Positions 24,739 to 33,988 are shown, counted from the first letter of the stretch. The stretch: DNA of 64,000 nucleotides from Tenuibacillus multivorans (GCF_900103915.1 NZ_FNIG01000005.1:157874-221873), one strand, 5' to 3'. Numbers and translations are program-made. The notes: a model not told the origin generated them from the sequence alone.

Positions 24739-25272
24739 ATGAATGTGCTTAGAAAAATTGAACAACACATTGAAGAATGGCTTTTAGTTATTTTGGCCAG
24801 TGTGATGACCACCGTTATATTTTTACAAGTTGTCATGAGAGAGTTAGATCATTCATTATCTTGGTCAGAAGAACTCGGGCGTTATTGTTTTATTTGGCTT
24901 GTTTATATTGGCATTAGCTACGGGGTAAAAAAACAACGTCATATCAAAGTAGATGTTGTCCTCATTTTATTAAATGATAAATGGAAGATTGTCTTATCCA
25001 TGGTTGCCAATATTTTATTTTTGATTTTTGCTGTTTTAGTCGTGAGATATGGTACAGAAATATCGATGAGTTTATTGCGACTTGGGCAACAGTCACCTGC
25101 TTTGCATGTGCAAATGGGGATTGTCTATTTGGCAGCCCCAATCGGAATGGGATTAACCGTCATCCGTTTGCTTCAAAACATTTACCATCAAACTTTAATG
25201 CTATTAGGTAAAGAACAAGTCGATGTTGCGGATGAACGTGAAAGAATTGTAGAAGAAGAGGAGGGGATCTAA
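24739..25272 (+). CDS. dctQ: TRAP transporter small membrane subunit (DctQ)
   Basis: A 177-residue DctQ subunit with four predicted membrane helices. The signature is LSWSEELGRYCFIWLVYIGI (about residues 36-55), with a basic loop (KKQRHIKVD) after it. The C-terminal 20 residues are strongly acidic. The stop codon is immediately followed by the dctM start. It belongs with the upstream receptor and the downstream large permease. Confidence 0.9.
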   Translation: MNVLRKIEQHIEEWLLVILASVMTTVIFLQVVMRELDHSLSWSEELGRYCFIWLVYIGISYGVKKQRHIKVDVVLILLNDKWKIVLSMVANILFLIFAVLVVRYGTEISMSLLRLGQQSPALHVQMGIVYLAAPIGMGLTVIRLLQNIYHQTLMLLGKEQVDVADERERIVEEEEGI

Positions 25273-26553
25273 ATGACAGTCGCAGTCCTGTTTGGTAGTT
25301 TTGCTTTATTTTTATTGATCAGTGTACCGATTGGAATCGCATTAGGTCTAGCCACCCTCGTTACGATTTTATATTCAGAGTCGGTACCTCTCCTCTTTTT
25401 GATGACTGAATTAATCACCTCATTAGACTCATTCCCAATTATGGCCGTGCCATTTTTTATTTTAGCCGGTGAAATTATGGGTAAAGGTGGTATTTCTGAA
25501 CGTTTGTTTAACTTCGCAAATGCTCTCGTTGGAAGTAAAACAGGTGGATTTGCGATTGCGACCATTATAACCTGTATGTTTTTTGCAGCCATCTCAGGTT
25601 CCGGTCCTGCAACCGTAGCCGCGATCGGTTCAATCATGATTCCAGCGATGGTTCGTAAAGGGTATGATAAGACCTTTGCTACAGCAACGGTAGCAGCGGC
25701 AGGCTCGATTGGGGTGATCATTCCGCCTAGTATACCTATGGTTATTTATGGTGTAACAGGTGGTGCGTCTGTTGGTGATATGTTTATTGCTGGTATTTTG
25801 CCAGGAATATTAGTTGGAATTGGTCTAATGACTTGGGCCTATATTTATTCTAAGAAAAAAGGTTATCGTGGAACATTAGAGAAAACGAGCTTAAGTTATA
25901 TAGGAAAAACGTTTTGGGAAGCTAAATGGGCGATGGTGATTCCTATTATCATTCTTGGCGGTATTTACGGTGGAAAGTTCACCCCAACAGAAGCAGCGGT
26001 TATTGCTGTTGTTTATGGGTTGATTTCAGGTTTCTTCTTATATCGTGAGTTAAAGCTTAAGGATTTACCGAAATTATTGGTCGATTCCTCTTTAACGACC
26101 GCAACGGTTTTAATCATTGTGGGTACCGCAACAGCATTCGGTAAATTATTAACCATTGAACAAATCCCTAACCAAATCGCGGAATGGATGTTAACGTTAA
26201 CGGAAAATAAAATAATATTAATCTTACTAATTACCCTTTTACTATTATTAGTCGGTTGTTTTATGGATACTTTGGCAGCAATTATTATTTTAACACCTAT
26301 TCTACTGCCGATTGCATCGAATATTGGCTATGATCCGATCCACTTTGGAATTATTATGGTTGTAAGTTTAGCGATTGGATTTATTACACCGCCATTAGGT
26401 GTTAACTTATTTGTTGGTTCTGGAATTTCCGGGCTATCCATAGAAAAAATTTCGAAGGCTATTGTTCCGTTTTTCTTTGCGATGGTTCTTTCGGTTTTAA
26501 TCATTATATTCATTCCGGAGCTTTCATTATGGCTGATTTCGTTCGGCGATTAA
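25273..26553 (+). CDS. dctM: TRAP transporter large permease (DctM)
   Basis: A 426-residue DctM permease with about 12 hydrophobic helices. Signatures are MAVPFFILAGEIMGKGGISE (near residue 57), AAISGSGPATVAAIGSIMIP, IGVIIPPSIPMVIYGV, FTPTEAAVIAVVYG and GFITPPLGVNLFV. It begins directly after the dctQ stop, with GAGGAGGGGATC as ribosome site. It forms the sodium-coupled translocation channel for the gluconate/galactonate-type substrate. Confidence 0.93.
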   Translation: MTVAVLFGSFALFLLISVPIGIALGLATLVTILYSESVPLLFLMTELITSLDSFPIMAVPFFILAGEIMGKGGISERLFNFANALVGSKTGGFAIATIITCMFFAAISGSGPATVAAIGSIMIPAMVRKGYDKTFATATVAAAGSIGVIIPPSIPMVIYGVTGGASVGDMFIAGILPGILVGIGLMTWAYIYSKKKGYRGTLEKTSLSYIGKTFWEAKWAMVIPIIILGGIYGGKFTPTEAAVIAVVYGLISGFFLYRELKLKDLPKLLVDSSLTTATVLIIVGTATAFGKLLTIEQIPNQIAEWMLTLTENKIILILLITLLLLLVGCFMDTLAAIIILTPILLPIASNIGYDPIHFGIIMVVSLAIGFITPPLGVNLFVGSGISGLSIEKISKAIVPFFFAMVLSVLIIIFIPELSLWLISFGD

Positions 26554-26659
26554 TGTTGATAGACTGACAGATTTGGTTGTACGTTAAAGCCATTCTGTCA
26601 ATTATCTTTTGTGTTTAAATTTTCGAGTCAGGAATACGTAAATCTTGAGGTGATAAAGG

Positions 26660-27808
26660 ATGAAAATAACAACATTCACAACCTATGTTGTCCCACCGAG
26701 ATGGCTATTTTTAAAAATCGAAACGGATGAAGGGATTACGGGTTGGGGCGAACCGGTTATTGAAGGACGTGCCGAAACAGTTCAAGCAGCAGTTCATGAG
26801 CTTGAGGACTGTTTAATAGGTAAAAATCCATTACACATTGAAGACCATTGGAATGTCATGTATCGTTCTGGCTTTTACCGTGGTGGTCCGATTTTGATGA
26901 GTGCGATAGCGGGTATTGACCAAGCCTTATGGGATATTAAAGGGAAATATTATGACGCACCTGTTTATGAACTAATGGGTGGTGCATGTCGTGACTCTAT
27001 TAAGGTTTACTCATGGATTGGTGGCGACCGACCAACTGATGTTGGAAAAGCTGCAAAAAAGGTTGTCGAAAAAGGCTTTCAAGCTATTAAAATGAATGGA
27101 ACAGAAGAACTACAATACATTGATACGTATGACAAAATTGATCAAGTTATTGAACGGGTTGCAGCTGTACGTGATGCAGTTGGACCAAATGTTGGAATTG
27201 GCATAGATTTTCACGGCCGTGTACATAAACCGATGGCCAAAATATTAGCAAAAGAACTAGAACCGTATCGTTTAATGTTTATTGAAGAACCGGTATTACC
27301 CGAAAACAATGAAGCCTTACGAGAGATTGCTAGTCTAACAGCTATTCCTATAGCGACTGGCGAAAGAATGTATTCAAGGTGGGACTTTAAGTCACTTCTT
27401 GAAGACGGTTATGTTGACATTATTCAACCGGATTTATCACATGCAGGCGGTATTACGGAAGTTAAGAAAATTGCAAGTATGGCTGAGGCATATGATGTTG
27501 GCCTCGCACCTCATTGTCCTTTAGGGCCGATTGCTCTAGCTGCATGTTTACAAGTTGATGCGACGAGTCATAATGCGTTTATTCAAGAGCAGAGTCTTGG
27601 GATTCACTACAATAAAGGTAATGATTTGTTAGACTACATAGAAGACCGTACTGTTTTTGCATACGAAAATGGTCACGTTGGGTTACCGAAAGCACCAGGG
27701 TTAGGAATTTCGATTAATGAGGAATGTGTGAAAAAGATGGCTGAGAGAGGCCACCGATGGCGAAATCCCGTATGGCGACATGAAGATGGAACTGTCGCGG
27801 AATGGTGA
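26660..27808 (+). CDS. dgoD: D-galactonate dehydratase (enolase superfamily)
   Basis: A 382-residue mandelate-racemase-group dehydratase with the same length and a close sequence match to E. coli DgoD. All key residues align: Asp 183 and His 185 (IDFHGR), Glu 209 (FIEEPV), Glu 235 (ATGERM) and His 285 (APHCPLG). The N-terminal capping domain has [14 protein letters not shown] and [11 protein letters not shown]. It dehydrates D-galactonate to 2-keto-3-deoxygalactonate. No DgoK or DgoA is adjacent; the KdgK-like kinase at 5283 or 16411 could take the next step. It sits behind the TRAP genes with its own ribosome site and may be read through from gnd. Confidence 0.92.
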   Translation: MKITTFTTYVVPPRWLFLKIETDEGITGWGEPVIEGRAETVQAAVHELEDCLIGKNPLHIEDHWNVMYRSGFYRGGPILMSAIAGIDQALWDIKGKYYDAPVYELMGGACRDSIKVYSWIGGDRPTDVGKAAKKVVEKGFQAIKMNGTEELQYIDTYDKIDQVIERVAAVRDAVGPNVGIGIDFHGRVHKPMAKILAKELEPYRLMFIEEPVLPENNEALREIASLTAIPIATGERMYSRWDFKSLLEDGYVDIIQPDLSHAGGITEVKKIASMAEAYDVGLAPHCPLGPIALAACLQVDATSHNAFIQEQSLGIHYNKGNDLLDYIEDRTVFAYENGHVGLPKAPGLGISINEECVKKMAERGHRWRNPVWRHEDGTVAEW

Positions 27809-27856
27809 TGAATTAGAGTTTTCTGATTGAGCAAAAGGTCAATTGTTACGATTGAT

Positions 27857-28034
27857 AGAGTACTCAGTATGGGGGATTGGGGAATAATAGCTTTTGTATG
27901 GGTAATTAAATTGTTTAATGGGGATTCAGTACCCGTTATAGGGCAAAAAACGAGGATCATTGGGGAATTATCGACGATTATAGGGTAATTAATGAGGGTG
28001 ATCGGGCACTCAGCATGGTTTATTGGGGAATTAA
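27857..28034. repeat. 21-bp phased repeat array, core TGGGGAATNA
   Basis: Nine cores start at 27857, 27878, 27899, 27919, 27940, 27961, 27982, 28003 and 28024: one step of 20 and otherwise 21 bases. Forms include TGGGGAATAAT, AGGGTAATTAA and CGGGCACTCAG, the same alternation as at 7336-7514. It fills the gap between dgoD and the AEC transporter gene. Confidence 0.9.
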
Positions 28035-28188
28035 ATTTTTCATTAGGGCTTCGGCCCCCTTATAGATCACAGAAACCGGTATAAGTCTTGACTGATGGAT
28101 TCATTAGAAAGATTGAAGGGCTTTCCTTTAACCACCAAATCATATATATTTAGAATTATGAGTTTCATAGATGAAAGCTGGTGACAAT

Positions 28189-29085
28189 ATGAGTCTATTT
28201 ATTGAAGTGGTTTTGCCAATTGTCAGTATTTTCGCGATTGGGTATATCCTTCAGAAGTGGCGTCATTTAGATGTCAAAACCGCTTCAGCCATCACGATTT
28301 ACGTCTTTGTTCCATTTTTAGTGTTTCAAGCGTTTTATGATGGGGATTTCAGTGGCGAATTCCCGATGATTGTGCTTATAAGTCTATTAATTTTATTCGC
28401 TATAATTTTTCTAGATAAGTTGTTAGCTATGATATTTAAATGGGACAGGGGAGAGGAAAGTGGTATGATCCTCTCGACTGCCTTTATGAATGCAGGTAAT
28501 TATGGTGCGCCTGTAATTTTATTTGCTTTAGGTGAAGAGGCTTTTACCTATGCGATTTTATTCATGGCGATTCAAACGATCATCATGAATGTATTCGGGG
28601 TATATTATGCGTCACGCGGTGATTACGAAATACGCTATGCGATTTATTCTGTTTTTAAAATGCCGGCTACATATGCGATAATCTTGGCCTTGCTACTCAA
28701 TACCTTTGACGTACAGGTGCATGCGCGAATACTTGAGATGGTAGACTTTATGGCGGCGGTAGCTATTCCGCTCATGATGGTAGTGTTAGGGATGCAGCTC
28801 GCTAATATTACGTTTAAAGAATTCGAGATTGGAAAGGTAGCCATCGGTTCCACGATCAAACTAATATTAATGCCGTTCATAACGTGGCTGTTTGTGATCA
28901 TCTTACCCATCTCGCCGTTATTAGGACAGGTTCTTGTTATCCAATCAGCTATGCCGGCAGCGGCAACGACAACGATGTTTGCATTAGAATTCCGAGCGCG
29001 GCCGGACCTTGTGTCGAGTGTCACATTAGTTACGACGCTACTCAGTATCGTGACGATTTCTGTTTTATTAGTCATCATGGTCTAA
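28189..29085 (+). CDS. AEC-family transporter (auxin efflux carrier-like)
   Basis: A permease of about 298 residues with ten predicted membrane helices in two five-helix halves, as in the AEC family. The first half has the conserved FVPFLVFQAFYDG, and the junction and second half contain NAGNYGAPV and the terminal SAMPAAATTTMFA, a typical AEC motif. Relatives export or import malate, auxin-like and other organic acids. I start at 28189 because GGTGA lies just upstream; an ATG six codons earlier (28171) has no ribosome site. The substrate is unknown. It follows a repeat array and ends in a strong hairpin. Confidence 0.85.
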   Translation: MSLFIEVVLPIVSIFAIGYILQKWRHLDVKTASAITIYVFVPFLVFQAFYDGDFSGEFPMIVLISLLILFAIIFLDKLLAMIFKWDRGEESGMILSTAFMNAGNYGAPVILFALGEEAFTYAILFMAIQTIIMNVFGVYYASRGDYEIRYAIYSVFKMPATYAIILALLLNTFDVQVHARILEMVDFMAAVAIPLMMVVLGMQLANITFKEFEIGKVAIGSTIKLILMPFITWLFVIILPISPLLGQVLVIQSAMPAAATTTMFALEFRARPDLVSSVTLVTTLLSIVTISVLLVIMV

Positions 29086-29100
29086 TGGTGCAAACATAAC

Positions 29101-29132
29101 GAACCCCACTCACCAACACGTGAGTGGGGTTC
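29101..29132. terminator. Hairpin between convergent genes
   Basis: Perfect 13-base arms GAACCCCACTCAC (29101-29113) and GTGAGTGGGGTTC (29120-29132). The T run is weak on both sides, but the position between convergent genes supports termination. Confidence 0.75.
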
Positions 29133-29164
29133 AATTTCTAGGGGGGAAAAGTACTCTATATCAA

Positions 29165-30160
29165 TTAGCTTCGGATTTCTTGACGCATAAAGATGGCATA
29201 AGCAATTAAGAAGCAAACGGTACATAGAGCTAATATGCCAAACACTTGTGGCCATATTATCGTAAGACTTTCACTAATTCCAAGTGGGCTTGGAATAGCT
29301 CCTGTTGCTTGTTCCATCGTGACCGGTCCGAGTGTTCGGAATCCGGGGTTAAGTAAAACGGTCGTAATTTCAGAAATTAGATAGTTCGGTGACAACCGCA
29401 TATACATGGTCATCTTTTCTTGGTTCATCGCTTGGGTTTGGTTGGCTTGAAATAGATCTTCTGGCATCGCTGCCGTTACAATAAGGTTGACAATGATCGA
29501 GTAGAAAACGCTGAAAAATAACCAGATGGCAATTCCAGATAGCGCTGATGTAGCAGCTTGTTTGAATAAAATTGAGAACAAGATCGACAGTGCTAGCCAG
29601 AAAGCGATGTATAACACGATCATCATTAAATAGACAAACACCCGTATAAATTCCTCAAACGTCGGTGGAATTCCGATGATGAGAATGCCTAGTGAGAATA
29701 TAAGAGCCCCAAGCATTAACACTAAAAAGGCTATGACAAAAAGGCTACCTGTGAATTTGGCTAAGATTAAATAATCCCGTGGAATCGGCTGAGACATAAT
29801 GCGCAATAATGTTTTATTATTTTTTTCAGAATTGATCGCATCAAATCCCATGGCGATTCCGAGTAGTGGACCCAATAAACTTATAAACGTAATAAAAGGA
29901 GGTAACGCACCGTTTTCTCCTGAGATGGTAAAGATTTTTAAATATAGGAATAATTCTTTTGACGAATCGATGTTACTAGCTACATCGCGAATCGATGTTA
30001 AAGCTGAATAAAGTGATCCGATACAGGTCAAAAGAATAATAACCATTAAAATGTTAAAACGAATACTCGTAATATGGTCGCGAATTTCTTTTTGAACTAA
30101 GACCCAAAAAGGACTGTTCGCTGTGTTTTGTAAAAAGAGACTAAATTTTTCCCGATCCAA
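29165..30160 (-). CDS. ABC-2 type transporter permease
   Basis: A membrane protein of about 331 residues with six predicted helices and the ABC-2 exporter layout: a first helix after the amphipathic N-terminus, then a large loop and the phrase NSEKNNKTLLRIMSQPIPRD (about residues 106-125), common in NosY/GldF-like permeases. The start is taken as TTG at 30160, because the GTG at 30169 lies inside the GGAGG ribosome site. It overlaps the end of the ATPase gene, so the two are translationally coupled. It forms an exporter with that ATPase and a secreted NEW3 protein. The cargo is unknown. Confidence 0.85.
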   Translation of the reverse strand: MDREKFSLFLQNTANSPFWVLVQKEIRDHITSIRFNILMVIILLTCIGSLYSALTSIRDVASNIDSSKELFLYLKIFTISGENGALPPFITFISLLGPLLGIAMGFDAINSEKNNKTLLRIMSQPIPRDYLILAKFTGSLFVIAFLVLMLGALIFSLGILIIGIPPTFEEFIRVFVYLMMIVLYIAFWLALSILFSILFKQAATSALSGIAIWLFFSVFYSIIVNLIVTAAMPEDLFQANQTQAMNQEKMTMYMRLSPNYLISEITTVLLNPGFRTLGPVTMEQATGAIPSPLGISESLTIIWPQVFGILALCTVCFLIAYAIFMRQEIRS

Positions 30161-31097
30161 GGGTGTCACCTCCTTGGAAGTATTGTTGATAGATATCGTC
30201 TAATCCGTAAGACATTTTTCTAAATGATAGAAGGTGGAACCCGTTATCGATAATAGTCTTAGACAGTTCGCCTTCATCTCGTTTCTTCGTGGTGACATGG
30301 ACTTTACCATCGTAGATCGTGGTTTGGATCTTGTTATCTTGTGATGTTAAAAGCTTTGCAACGCGGTCGGCTGATTCTTTCGTTTCGATTTCATATTGAT
30401 AGCTGTTTTTATCTAGTAGTTGCTGTTGTAGGGAATCGATATCACCTTCAGCGAGTAATTCCCCATGAACGAAAATACCGACACGATCACAAATTTGTTG
30501 CACTTGATGTAAATGGTGCGATGATAAAAGCACTGTAATGTTTCGTTCATCTCTAAGTCGTTGAATCATTTCAAGGAATTCTTGTATCCCTTTTGGATCA
30601 ATCCCAAGTGTTGGTTCATCCATGATGACAACGGATGGGTCTTTGATTAATGTATCTGCAAGGCCTAGACGCTGTTTCATTCCTCGTGAATATTTACCTG
30701 CTTTTTTCTCTTTTGCATGGCTTAAACCGACTTGTTCTAAAAGTTCATCAGCTTTATAGTCGGATTCAAGTTTACTAAATCCGTTGAGTCTTGCTGTTAG
30801 AGTCAAATTTTCCTTTCCTGAAAGGTCTTCGTAAACACCGACATGATCAGGTAAGAAACCAACGCGCTTCTTAACCTCAATCGGTTTGACAGTCGGTGAA
30901 ACGCCTTCGACAAACATTTCGCCATTAGTTGGTTCGGTTAATCCGAGTAGCATGAATATCGTCGTTGATTTCCCGGCTCCATTCGGTCCGAGTAATCCGT
31001 AAATCTCACCTTTTTTTATTTTTAAACTTAAATGATTAACGGCTGTTACTTCTTTGTATTTTTTAACAACATTAGATAGTTGGATAACGTTACTCAA
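30141..31097 (-). CDS. ABC transporter ATP-binding protein
   Basis: A 318-residue ABC ATPase. Walker A is GLLGPNGAGKST (about residues 34-45), the Q-loop region is VGFLPDHVGVYED, the signature is degenerate (YSRGMKQRLGLA instead of LSGGQ), and Walker B is VVIMDEPTLGID. The C-terminal 90 residues form an extra domain usual in CcmA/NatA-type exporters. It follows the NEW3 gene by two bases and overlaps the permease gene, making a compact three-gene unit. Motor of the exporter. Confidence 0.9.
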   Translation of the reverse strand: MSNVIQLSNVVKKYKEVTAVNHLSLKIKKGEIYGLLGPNGAGKSTTIFMLLGLTEPTNGEMFVEGVSPTVKPIEVKKRVGFLPDHVGVYEDLSGKENLTLTARLNGFSKLESDYKADELLEQVGLSHAKEKKAGKYSRGMKQRLGLADTLIKDPSVVIMDEPTLGIDPKGIQEFLEMIQRLRDERNITVLLSSHHLHQVQQICDRVGIFVHGELLAEGDIDSLQQQLLDKNSYQYEIETKESADRVAKLLTSQDNKIQTTIYDGKVHVTTKKRDEGELSKTIIDNGFHLLSFRKMSYGLDDIYQQYFQGGDTLGSGKI

Positions 31098-31099
31098 CC

Positions 31100-32257
31100 T
31101 TATCTCCTCCCATATTTACGGATGAGGAAGAATAGGCTAGCTGCAACGGCAACAATCATGAAAACTCCGATCCAACCCCAGAGCATCGATGTTTTAACAC
31201 TCATACGGAAATCGGCTTTGCTTGTCGATTGTGGTGCATTGGCGGTAATCGTCATCACGTAATCTCCGGCAATGGCTTGATCGCTAGCATGTACAGTTGC
31301 TTGAACATTGACAGATTCGCCAGCTTTTAATTGTTCAATTTTGTCTTGTGAAAATTCAACATTCCATTCTGGTGGTGTACTACTCGATAAGGAAATCTCG
31401 GATAAGTCGGATGTTCCCTCGTTTTTAACGACTAAATCTAAGTTGGTATCGTCGCCAGCTTGAATATCAGCACTTAAACGACCATCTGACGTTGTTAGAT
31501 TTAAATCATAAGTACCTGTCACAACAGACTCTAAAACAACTTCTGAATTTGTTTGCCCTGATTGAGCGATGACTGGAATCTCGTATGTGCCTCTCTTAAC
31601 CTGTTCAGATGGATTGACCTCAACGTCAACCGTTTTCGATTCGCGTGATTTTACTTTGACACTCGTCACATCAGAACCGTCTGCTTTAAAGTTAACCTGC
31701 CAGCCCTCAGGTGCATCGGCTTGAAGCGAATAGTTCTGTTCTTCAGCTGTCTTGTTAGATAGCTCCAAACTATAAGAGAAGGTTGCATCAGCGTCACCTT
31801 CCATATTTGGCTGATCAACGGTTAATTCTGTTTGGAAGGTGCCTTGTTCCGTGATATTAACCGTAATCGGGAGTGTTGTCGTTGCACCTGTATTCGATTG
31901 GGCTACGACATTAAATGTATAAGACCCTTGATCGATCTGCAGTGGCACGTCTAAATCAATCGTAAATGTTTGTGCTTGATTCGGTGCAACAGATAATTGA
32001 TTAATAGATTGTCCGCCTGCGGAAATGGAATAGTTCCACTCACCGGATAAATCTTGTAGGCTTAAATCGAGCTGCTGCACTTGTGCTGAATCATTGGTAA
32101 CGTCAATATCATAGGATAATGATTCGCCAGGTGTAACAGATAATCCGGTGTAAGGTGTGAATAATGTAATCCCACCGGCCGCATTGGATGTGATCGGCTG
32201 GATGAAACTAAACAGTAATGCGAAGATGGTTAGGATTTTGAGATACTTTTTCCACAT
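31100..32257 (-). CDS. Secreted, membrane-anchored NEW3-domain protein
   Basis: A protein of about 385 residues with an N-terminal signal peptide (about residues 1-27, ending in SNAAG), three or four repeated beta-sandwich domains of the NPCBM-associated NEW3/CARDB type, and a C-terminal membrane helix (WIGVFMIVAVAASLFFLIRK) followed by basic residues. Repeats show as recurring Pro-Gly-Glu and Val-Thr/Asn patterns. It is therefore anchored with its domains outside the cell. It heads the ABC exporter operon and is divergent from an ECF sigma factor. The start at 32257 or 32260 follows GGGGG; the upstream ATG at 32287 lacks a ribosome site. Function unknown. Confidence 0.8.
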   Translation of the reverse strand: MWKKYLKILTIFALLFSFIQPITSNAAGGITLFTPYTGLSVTPGESLSYDIDVTNDSAQVQQLDLSLQDLSGEWNYSISAGGQSINQLSVAPNQAQTFTIDLDVPLQIDQGSYTFNVVAQSNTGATTTLPITVNITEQGTFQTELTVDQPNMEGDADATFSYSLELSNKTAEEQNYSLQADAPEGWQVNFKADGSDVTSVKVKSRESKTVDVEVNPSEQVKRGTYEIPVIAQSGQTNSEVVLESVVTGTYDLNLTTSDGRLSADIQAGDDTNLDLVVKNEGTSDLSEISLSSSTPPEWNVEFSQDKIEQLKAGESVNVQATVHASDQAIAGDYVMTITANAPQSTSKADFRMSVKTSMLWGWIGVFMIVAVAASLFFLIRKYGRR

Positions 32258-32358
32258 CATGAATCCCCCTGTTTTTATTTTTTTCATAAGTGATACGGGG
32301 GAAGATTTGATTTGGATTTAATTTTTTCATAAAAATTTTAAGAGAGTTTGGTTTAGGC

Positions 32359-32383
32359 GGACAAATGTCCTGAATGATATAAT
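32359..32383 (+). promoter_or_regulatory. Extended -10 promoter of the sigma factor operon with adjacent palindrome
   Basis: TGA-TATAAT at 32375-32383 is an extended -10. Directly upstream lies the inverted repeat GGACA-AA-TGTCC (32359-32370), a candidate operator occupying the -20 to -35 zone. Confidence 0.45.
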
Positions 32384-32460
32384 CTACCACCGGTTTTGGG
32401 GTTGACAAATAAATTTTTCTTACGCAAAAATAAAATATAGAATGAAAAGGGGTGAGGTGT

Positions 32461-33051
32461 ATGTGGGATACGGATGAGTCTCTCGTTCATGGTATGGAAC
32501 AAAAATCTAAACAAGCCTTCCAACTATTTTACGAGAGGTATATAGATTATGTTTACCGGATTGTGATCGGTGTTGTTAAAAATCACGATCAAGCATTAGA
32601 TATCTGTCAGGACTTATTTTTAGAGTATTTTCAAAAAGCACATACGTTTGACCCTGAGCGAGGTAGTGTTAAGGCTTGGGTAGCGGTTAGAGCGAGGAGC
32701 CGCAGTGTTGATTATATTCGACAATCTTCGAAGGAAGTAACACTTCACGATCAAGAATATGAAAAGAGGCAAGCCGCAACGACACCTCAAGATGAATTTT
32801 TGAAAAAGGAAGAATCTCAGCATTTAGTTCAACTGCTATTTAAACTACCAGCCCATCAACGTAACGCGATTGTTGATAATTACGTGCATTCTCTTACACA
32901 TCAAGAAATAGCTAAGAAGTTAGATAAACCGTTGGGAACCGTTAAGTCAACTATTCGCTACGGTATACAAAAACTACGAAAATATTATACGTCCGATAAC
33001 GTCGAAAAGGATCGGGGTGATTCCATTGACGAACAATCATTTAACCGATGA
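32461..33051 (+). CDS. ECF-type RNA polymerase sigma factor
   Basis: A sigma-70 family factor of about 196 residues with only regions 2 and 4. Region 2 (about residues 15-85) includes ALDICQDLFLEYFQKAHTF and WVAVRARSRSVDYIRQ. Region 4 (about 120-180) is LPAHQRNAIVDNYVHSLTHQ, then the HTH KKLDKPLGTVKSTIRYGIQK. It begins at ATG 32461 behind AAAGGGGTGAGG. Its 3' end overlaps the next gene, a zinc-finger anti-sigma factor. It is divergent from the NEW3-ABC exporter operon, which is a natural target. Confidence 0.88.
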   Translation: MWDTDESLVHGMEQKSKQAFQLFYERYIDYVYRIVIGVVKNHDQALDICQDLFLEYFQKAHTFDPERGSVKAWVAVRARSRSVDYIRQSSKEVTLHDQEYEKRQAATTPQDEFLKKEESQHLVQLLFKLPAHQRNAIVDNYVHSLTHQEIAKKLDKPLGTVKSTIRYGIQKLRKYYTSDNVEKDRGDSIDEQSFNR

Positions 33052-33718
33052 ACAGTTTGTTGATTATATTGAAGGGAACTTAGAAGAAACAGAACACGCA
33101 AAGGTCAGTCAGCATTTACAGGATTGTGAAGAATGTCAAGCTTCCTATCAATCATGGGCCGATCTGTTAAACACTGATATAGAGCTTAATGAGTTGGATC
33201 GCCGAAGGGTTTGGCACGGTATTCAATACAAAGTGCAGGAAAAAGAGGTCCAACAACAAACCTGGCGTAAACGTTTGATTTATGCTGGTTGGTCAGTCTC
33301 TTGTCTACTATTTTTGATCGTCGGTTATTTAGTTGGTCAAAATGGCTCGGAACAAGAATTTGCAGGGCCAATGCCTGAAGGTGAACGTCTCGGACGGTTT
33401 ATGGATCAACCTGTTCAGCATTACGATATGGTGAATAGTGAAGACGGAGAAAGTCAAGGTATTGCCTGGTACAATCCGTATCAAAAACAGATGATTCTTT
33501 ACCTCAACGATCCGAGAACGATTAGTGATCAAACGCAACAAATACAAATTGAAACGCTAGATCGCGTCATTCCGATACAGCCGAATCATCTTCGTGATGG
33601 TCGAATGCAGTTTTATGTCCGAGATCAAGATTTGCAAGATTTATCGCAGTTGATTGTGACAGATGATGAGTCGAAAGAAGACGAACAAACCTATTATTTC
33701 CGTATTATAGCGGAATAA
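33026..33718 (+). CDS. Anti-sigma factor with zinc-finger (zf-HC2) domain
   Basis: A 230-residue single-pass membrane anti-sigma factor. The cytoplasmic N-terminus has the anti-sigma zinc motif: His, then HLQDCEECQASY (HxxxCxxC). One helix (AGWSVSCLLFLIVGYLVG, about residues 90-107) spans the membrane, and the outer domain has about 120 residues with an anti-sigma K-like beta-rich pattern. The start is TTG 33026 behind GGGGTGA, overlapping the sigma gene by 26 bases. It should hold the sigma factor inactive until an envelope signal acts on the outer domain. Confidence 0.85.
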   Translation: MTNNHLTDEQFVDYIEGNLEETEHAKVSQHLQDCEECQASYQSWADLLNTDIELNELDRRRVWHGIQYKVQEKEVQQQTWRKRLIYAGWSVSCLLFLIVGYLVGQNGSEQEFAGPMPEGERLGRFMDQPVQHYDMVNSEDGESQGIAWYNPYQKQMILYLNDPRTISDQTQQIQIETLDRVIPIQPNHLRDGRMQFYVRDQDLQDLSQLIVTDDESKEDEQTYYFRIIAE

Positions 33719-33733
33719 AATACTTTTCTGATT

Positions 33734-33793
33734 AAGTAGTTCAGTTTTGGTGTACAAAAGAGCCGATTGTACCCTTAATTGAACTACTTTTTT
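33734..33793 (+). terminator. Two-level hairpin terminating the sigma/anti-sigma operon
   Basis: Outer arms AAGTAGTTCA (33734-33743) and TGAACTACTT (33780-33789) enclose an inner stem GGTGTACAA / TTGTACC and are followed by T residues. The nested structure is longer than a usual terminator. Confidence 0.7.
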
Positions 33794-33988
33794 AGCAGGT
33801 AGGAAAGTATAAAATTTTACCCTGCCTGCATAAGTGCAACAACGTCTCTGACTTCACTTAATTAGCTCGTCAATCTACTAGTTTTCTTTATAAAATTACA
33901 GAGGGGAGCTGAGAGTTCAATGCGAATGTCCAAGTTTGGGATGTGGTAATGGGAAAATTTACACTTTAAGAAAAATGAGATTAAAGTA

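Noticed and set aside
25269..25721. 150-codon minus-strand frame opposite dctM
   Set aside because: An antisense shadow of a hydrophobic permease gene, rich in Ala, Ile and Pro, without a ribosome site.
28644..29078. 144-codon minus-strand frame opposite the AEC transporter
   Set aside because: An antisense shadow of a membrane protein gene with no independent evidence.
32402..32436. TTGACA hexamer as -35 of the sigma factor gene
   Set aside because: The nearest -10-like hexamer (TAAAAT) is 23 bases away, too far; the extended -10 at 32375-32383 is the better candidate.
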